Source: Tipula vernalis (Eukaryota > Arthropoda > Insecta > Diptera > Tipulidae). Taken from it: a DNA stretch of 64,000 nucleotides. Each line of letters begins with the position of its first letter. Positions within the stretch are counted from its first letter, which is position 1. Positions 58,418 through 64,000 of the stretch are shown here, piece after piece. Location of the stretch: the NCBI GenBank assembly GCA_958295665.1, contig OY282560.1, positions 193,504,061-193,568,060 of the forward strand, written 5' to 3'. The translations under genes and the position numbers were made by a program. Below the pieces are notes generated by a model, which worked only from the letters and a program-made list of their open reading frames with translations, ran no database searches and was not told the origin of the DNA.

Positions 58418-60338
58418 GCTTGCTAGTCAAATATTCAGCGTATCAGCTGGCAGTAAAGGGTATGAGAAGGTTAGAAGGAGGAGCCACTTTCGAAGAGGGC
58501 CGCTGGGTTGAAAAGGAATTCAGAAAAGTAAATGCATTACGTAGTACTGCAAGTAAAGCAAATTATTTTGTTAATTTTGTAATGAATTTTTTTTAAATTA
58601 AGATACATCAAATATTCCTTCGGTGCAAGTTGTAATCGATGGTCGCAAAAAAACAATGGAAAATCACCAAATCTTACTGTTACGTTATACCCATCCGCAT
58701 CAACTGGTACTAGTTAATTGCAAGATGCCTCTTCAATAAATAAATAAAATTATAAATAATTATATAAATTTTTGTTCGCCATTATAATCGACTTATTTGA
58801 TTTTTTGTCATAAAGCGCAAAACTAGACCGCACAGCATATTGGATTTTTGTATCCATTAATAATTATAGCCGAAAAAACCCTTTTCCACCTCCAAAATTA
58901 CTTATACATTTTTTTTAGTCTTGTTTTCTAACTATTTTGTTATTTTAACAGTAATTTTGATTAAATGCAAATATGTTTGAAAAGTACACAAAAAAATAAA
59001 TAAAGTATTATAGCTGTCATATTTGTTTAGTTGACTACCACAGCAAAATTGCTTTTCTCCCAACTGTTTTGCTTTATGGCGTATAACCAAATCCCTGCTG
59101 GAATGTCTTAAATACCTACTTAAGCTAATTAGCTTTTTTTTCACTGCCACAATATTTATAACTATTTAATTTGTGTATAATTTTTTTGATTTCACGACGT
59201 TGTAACAGCTTTGTTTTTGCTGTCTAGGACAACTTACCTATAAAATTGTTACTTGGGTGTGTAGGTGTGTACAAAATAAAACAAATTTTAAAACATAATA
59301 CGTATATACATACATATACTATATGTATGTACATAACCACATATGTACACTTTTTTGCCTTTTTTATTAAATAACACACTATGTTTTATATAATAACACA
59401 CTGTTTCATGGTGTAGGTAAGAAATAGGCATCAACGCGAAATTGTTATTTTTTTTTTTTTTTAGGTTAGAATCAAATCGACATTTTTTATTAGTAAAAAA
59501 ATATAAAGCACAATATGTATTTGTGAACACAATTATTTGTTTAATATTTTATTCTATTTATTAAAATTAATTTCCCAAAATTTTATTATACAAAGTAATT
59601 ATTTGGCTTAATTACTACCACCACTTAATTAAATTTTTATTCTTCTTAACCAAAGAAAGAATTGTTGTTGACGTGTGGTCAAAATGAACGCTATCAAGAG
59701 AGTGTGTACATTTTATAAAAAAACGATGAACCAAAAAAAACAATCCGAGCTGAATTCCTCTGTATACATAAAAAGAGCGCACTGAAAATAAAAATTAGAA
59801 TCAGCTAAAAAAATAATTTGCTGATTGGTTTCAGAAACGACAATAGATGGTGATGCAACTGTTTAGTGTTGTACTAAGGTGTCCGAAATATTTAGTACAA
59901 GGTAGGTTGTGATTTATCGGTACCAAAAATTATGGGAATATATAAGATAATTCAAGTGGTGTGAATGGTAATTTTTTTGTAGCGACACACAACATATTCC
60001 AATTTTTGGAACTACGATGATCGTCGCTATTACATACGGACGAGTGACGACCAAGTTAACAACATAAAAAATACAATACATAAACAATTGTAAAATTGTG
60101 TTGATGTTGAACACATATACTTATAGAAATTATTTATGTTTGAACTTACACACGAAAACGAGACACTAAATCAAAGCAGTTGGGTTTGATTCTATTCTTT
60201 TCTAACACAATTCAATAAAGCATTTTTTTTTCATTTTTCTTTATCCATTTACTGGCTATATTCTTCATTCTAGTTTCTATATTTATAAACCTACATACAC
60301 ACAAATTCAAATTTAGGTATATTACACAATTTAAATGT
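58418..60338. other. AT-rich intergenic DNA, no gene seen
   Basis: Short frames only. The region from ~59000 lies upstream of the plus-strand gypsy and shows no recognisable gag or LTR. Confidence 0.45.
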
Positions 60339-60850
60339 ATGATAGTAATACGTCATGCGACGATCAACGATTTTAATTTTTTTACCGCTGATTATTTTGA
60401 GCGCCAGATATATTCTTACTCTCTCTTGTACATTCCTTATACTTTCTATGGAAGGCCATATGCTGAAGTGCTTGTCGGAGGTCACATTATGCGCGGATTA
60501 CTAGATAGTGGTGCTAATATAAGCCTACTGGGACCAGGAAGTCACTCTTTTATAAAGTCGTTTCAACATAAGTTTCATAGTTTACCGACATAGATCCTAA
60601 CAGCAAACGGACACAAAAATTAAATTCTCGGACACATCAATATACCGATAACTTATTTGAACAAAACACGTAATATACGTCTGCACGTCGCACCGGATTT
60701 AAAGCAGAGCTTATATCTCGGTATAGATTTTTGGAAAGAATTTGGTTTAGCTCCAGTAGTAGTCGAAGATACATATAAGCCGCTTTCCAACCCTGATATT
60801 AGTAATCAGCACACCCTCTCCGATAAGCATCTTTGTGAGATAAACCACCT
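60339..60850 (+). pseudogene. Gypsy aspartic protease
   Basis: RPYAEVLVGGHIMRGLLDSG then ANISLLG contains the DSGA active site. Downstream, across a frameshift, LHVAPDLKQSLYLGIDFWKE is the 'LGIDFW..F' flap-end motif. An upstream ATG at 60339 is not the native start. Confidence 0.85.
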
Positions 60851-61640
60851 TATCGAATTGTTTCAATCTTCCGATCTGCTTGGTTTAGGCAAAACCTCTT
60901 ATACCACCCACATCATCGACGTCGGAATATCTACGCCTATTAAAAAGAGGTATTATGCTGTCTCGCCTGCCATACAAGCCGATATAAACAAGGAGTTAGA
61001 TCGAATGGTATCGCTGGGCGCTATTGAAGAAAGTAATAGCAGTTGGTTTTCGCCTGTCAATCTCATTAAAAAGTCCAATGGTGAACGCGGTAACTGTAAA
61101 AGATGCGTATCCGCTGCCACTCATCGAGGGTTCATTAGGAAGACTAGATCAAACTAGATTTATTTCTAGTATTGATCTAAAAGATGCCTTTTGGCAAATT
61201 CCTTTAGATGAAAAGTCCAGGCAATATACCGCTTTTACAGTTCAGGGAAGACCGTTGTATCAATTTCGAGTCATGCCATTCGGCTTATGTAATGCGCCTC
61301 AGCGAATGTGTCGTCTGATGCACAGGGTGATTCCAGTTCATCTGCAGGATCGTGTATTCGTGTATTTAAACGACTTTTTGATTACCTCAGCCAGCATCGA
61401 TGAGCATTTTTCCTTGTTAAAACAAGTAGCAAGATTATTGAGGAAAGCTAACCTCACCATCAACATAAATAAAAGCAAGTTTATGATGAAACACATAAAG
61501 TATCTTAGGATGACCCTGAAAAGGTTTTCGCAATCGAAATCTACCCTGTTCCTCGTACACTGAAGCAGATTCGCAGATTTCTTGGTATCACTAGGTGGTA
61601 TCGGCGTTTCATCGCTAACTATGCTACCATTAGTGCACCT
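60851..61640 (+). pseudogene. Gypsy reverse transcriptase
   Basis: KKRYYAVSPAIQADINKELD then RMVSLGAIEESNSSW; after a frameshift near 61070 comes RFISSIDLKDAFWQIPLDEK (first Asp intact). It continues YQFRVMPFGLCNAPQRMCRL, then VFVYLNDFLITSAS: the YLDD box reads YLND. The segment ends NININKSKFMMKHIKYLRMTL. A stop near 61560 and a shifted frame continue with RQIRRFLGITRWYRRFI-like sequence. Confidence 0.88.
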
Positions 61641-62200
61641 ATTACGGATTTGTTGAAAAAGGGGCGAAAGTGCGTTTGAAAAGAAGAAGCACAACGTGCT
61701 TTTGTTGATTTAAAATCTGCTTTGATAACAGCTCCAGTTTTACGAAATCCCGACTTCAAGAAAACCTTTAACTTCAATGTGACGCAAGCTCGACAGGTGT
61801 TGGCAGCGTGTTGTTCCAGCGAGGGTTGGAAGATGAAGAATTTCCTATAGCCTACATGTCAAAATAACTTAACAAAGCGCAGAGAAATTATTCAGCCACG
61901 GAGCTAGAGTGTTATGATGTAGTTTTAAGCATAAAACGATTTCGGGCTTACATAGAAGGATTTCATTTCGTGATTATCACCGATCATTCAAGTCTCCAGT
62001 GGCTCATGTCACAAAAAGACCTCTCCGGAAGACTAGCACGATGGAGCCTGAAATTACAAGGGTTTGATTTTGAAATCGAACATCGAAAAGGTTCCCAAAA
62101 TATAGTACCGGATGCTTTGTCTCGTCTTGGTGTTGATGAAATCTTAACAGGTCAATTACAGGTAAGGGATTTACCATTGCACGTGAATTTGAATGCACCA
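61641..62200 (+). pseudogene. Gypsy RNase H
   Basis: Frameshifted start (TFNFNVTQAR..., normally TDAS), then YSATELECYDVVLSIKRFRA and FVIITDHSSLQWLMSQKDLS. It ends RLARWSLKLQGFDFEIEHRK then GSQNIVPDALSR, where the usual 'N.VADALSR' reads IVPDALSR. The Glu and the middle Asp are present. Confidence 0.85.
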
Positions 62201-62399
62201 GAATTTTCAACGGATGAAGAGTATGTTAAACAAATTTTAAATTTTCAAAAACTACCTAGTGCAAATTCTAATCTACGGGTAGAAGATGACAAACTTCTTA
62301 TACGCTCATCCTATGGTACTCAGATTCAAGATACGGATTTACCGGAATGGAAATTGGTGATACCTAATTCGATGACTCATAAACTGATGGAACAAGTAC

Positions 62400-63240
62400 A
62401 CTCTCCTCAAGACATTGGAAAGACTTCGTAGATATTTTTACTGGCGCACATGTCAAAGTGCATCAAAAATTATGTATCCCAATGCGAAATGTGCAAAATG
62501 TGTAAGCCTATAAATTATGCAACCCGTCCTCCAATGGGTAATTTCGCAGAAGTGCACTATCCATTTCAATGGTTATACATCGACTTCTTGGACCCTTATC
62601 CCCGTACCAAGCGTGGTAATGCGTTTATTTTGGTTGTGCTGGATAAATATTCACGATTTGTTTTTCTTAAAGCATTAAGGAATGCTAATTCGGCCAATCT
62701 AGTCGAATTCGTAGAAGGACAAATCTTCAACCAATTTTCAGTTCCGGAAACGGTTTTGACGGACAAAGGAAAACCGTTCGTGTCAGTCCAGTTTAAAACA
62801 CTACTCATCAAATATAGTGTGAACCATCTTACCAGCGTGACTGGGAATCACACCTCAGTGAAATAGCTTCCGCTTTGCGGAATGTCGTACATAAGTCTAC
62901 TGGCTGTTTACCTCATTATTTAGTGTTTGGAGAGCATCAGAAAAATCATGGTTCCGATTACGCTCTACACAAATTTTTAACACAGCATAATGATAGTGAA
63001 ATAATCATCTCTTCGAAACCTGATAGACTTAACTTGGCACGTGAATCCGTTTTGACCCATTTACGAAATGCTTACACTAAAAATGTAGCTAATTACAATC
63101 TTCGGACTCGTGTTCGGCGATTTATTCCAGGGCAGAAAGTGTTCATAAAAAACTTTGCACAAAGTGTCAAGCTTCAAAGAACTTTAACGCTAAACTTGCT
63201 CCAAAAGCTATTCCAGCAGTTATTTCGAAGTCGGTAGATT
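62400..63240 (+). pseudogene. Gypsy integrase with catalytic-Glu segment deleted
   Basis: CIKNYVSQCEMCKMCKP is the end of the H2C2 zinc motif. The core has FQWLYIDFLDPYPRTKRGNA (first Asp) and SVPETVLTDKGKPFVSVQFK (second Asp). It continues VNHLTSV, then directly DWESHLSEIASALRNVVHKS. The ~30-residue stretch between these, which holds the third acidic residue (Glu), is missing. The C-terminal part HYLVFGEHQKNHG...VRRFIPGQKVFIKNF is present. Two frames, with a stop after TSVK. Confidence 0.85.
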
Positions 63241-63310
63241 AGGTAGCTTTCGAATGTAAAGATTCGAAAGGAAATGTTTTGGGAGTTTATCATCTCAAGG
63301 ATATTTACCA

Positions 63311-64000
63311 CCATTGATGACGAGATGTTCATATATTTATAGCATGAGAATATTCAGCCCGGCTTTGAGACATCTCAGCGGTGTGCTCTCGTCCCCACGA
63401 TTGTAACGACTCTCTATTTTGATTCGATTAATGTGTGTGTTGGGTAATCAATGAAAACAACACCAAAAAAAAAATAAAAAAAAATAATAAAAAAACGGGA
63501 TGAGGAGGTGGATGATGAAAAAATCGTACGAGAATTTTGGTTAGTCGGTCGAGAATTTTTCTGATGGAAGTCAACCAGAATTGTTATAAAAAAAAAAAAA
63601 AAAAATTGGTTAATATTTATGCTTCACATAAGATTTAATAATTAAGTCAAGGCTAAGTGCTACCTCATTAAAATTCATATAACATATAATTTTGTAAAAT
63701 ATAAATTAAATAGAAAACAAAAAAATTATAATGTTTAATAAAAGTGATTGTGCATCCATATAACAAAACTTTATGATTTGTTTTTAAATTAAAATGAATT
63801 AACAAGTGGGTGGTCAAGGAACCATTTCCATCTATCCAGCACCGTTTCGTGTGCTTTACGTTTATTAAGTTTGTGTTAACTAGCAACCAAAGAAGAATAA
63901 TAAAGTATTCTGCCGCTCATTAATTGATTAATTGGAGACCGATAATTTGAATTGCTGGTGCAGGTGTAGATTATTTCGCTGGGGAAGATAAATTGGTGCT
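63311..64000. other. Intergenic DNA, no gene seen
   Basis: A-rich runs near 63466-63493 and 63580-63605. This may contain the 3' untranslated part of the gypsy element. No LTR could be delimited. Confidence 0.4.

Larger units (their letters stand above)
60339..63310 (+). mobile_element. Ty3/gypsy retrotransposon pol region (plus strand)
   Basis: Protease, reverse transcriptase, RNase H and integrase in order, ending with the motif GVYHLKDIYHH near 63310. No gag and no LTRs were found. Several frameshifts and stops, a changed reverse transcriptase active site and a deletion in integrase show that it is dead. Confidence 0.88.

Overview
This window looks like a gene-poor, repeat-dense stretch of an insect nuclear genome. 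It is very AT-rich and contains spliced, decayed transposase genes. The element families are typical of arthropods: MADF-BESS Harbinger, LOA-like LINEs with RNase H, a FLYWCH/MULE relic, a piggyBac relic and Ty3/gypsy elements. Frequent runs such as CATACATATGTATGTA suggest a fly, but that is only an inference. I see no convincing intact host protein gene, no tRNA or rRNA, no CRISPR and no prokaryotic-style operon. Every protein-coding signal I can name belongs to a transposable element, and nearly all are broken.

Layout. 0-5 kb: edge of a Harbinger nuclease relic, AT-rich DNA, a mariner-like N-terminal relic and a satellite-like repeat. 5-8.7 kb: Helitron Rep/helicase relic (minus). 10.1-11.3 kb: foldback repeat with internal tandem repeats. 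11.8-12.8 kb: MULE relic. 13.9-14.7 kb: internally deleted gypsy relic. 15.6-18.9 kb: copy 1 of a 3.1-kb non-coding retroposon with a (TCAA)n tail. 20.5-21.5 kb: gypsy LTR plus leader. 21.8-22.5 kb: satellite-like repeat. 22.65-34.64 kb: a nested stack (below). 34.7-35.2 kb: probable solo LTR. 37 kb: mariner-like C-terminal relic. 38.5-39.9 kb: second copy of the 10-kb repeat family. 40.3-43.6 kb: gypsy pol (minus), abutting a LOA-like LINE (43.6-47.4 kb, minus). 48.3-49.2 kb: piggyBac relic. 49.2-50.5 kb: unassigned transposase-like gene (minus). 53.5-58.4 kb: gypsy fragment split by inverted-repeat DNA that itself holds a 5'-truncated LOA-like LINE. 60.3-63.3 kb: gypsy pol (plus).

The most striking system is the nested stack and its offspring. 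An older retroposon copy (copy C, minus, 23-bp target duplication at 22654 and 34617) was entered by a Harbinger transposon (27023-33946, perfect 17-bp terminal inverted repeats, TAT duplicated). The Harbinger was then entered by a plus-strand retroposon (copy 2, 27319-30422, 22-bp duplication). Copy 1 at 15620-18881 has its own 26-bp duplication. Upstream of the retroposon it carries 138 bp of the Harbinger sequence that precedes copy 2, including copy 2's own target duplication. Copy 1 is therefore a daughter of the copy-2 locus with a 5' transduction.

Copies 1 and 2 differ by base substitution at 17 positions, counted by eye. All 17 are G in copy 1 and A in copy 2 on the sense strand. All lie in the first ~690 nt, the part of copy 2 for which an inverted homologous arm (33947-34616) lies downstream in the same locus. 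This resembles A-to-I (ADAR-type) editing of the transcript before reverse transcription. Copy C supports A as ancestral for the densest cluster, but shows G at about five of the 3'-most sites, so the polarity there is unresolved.
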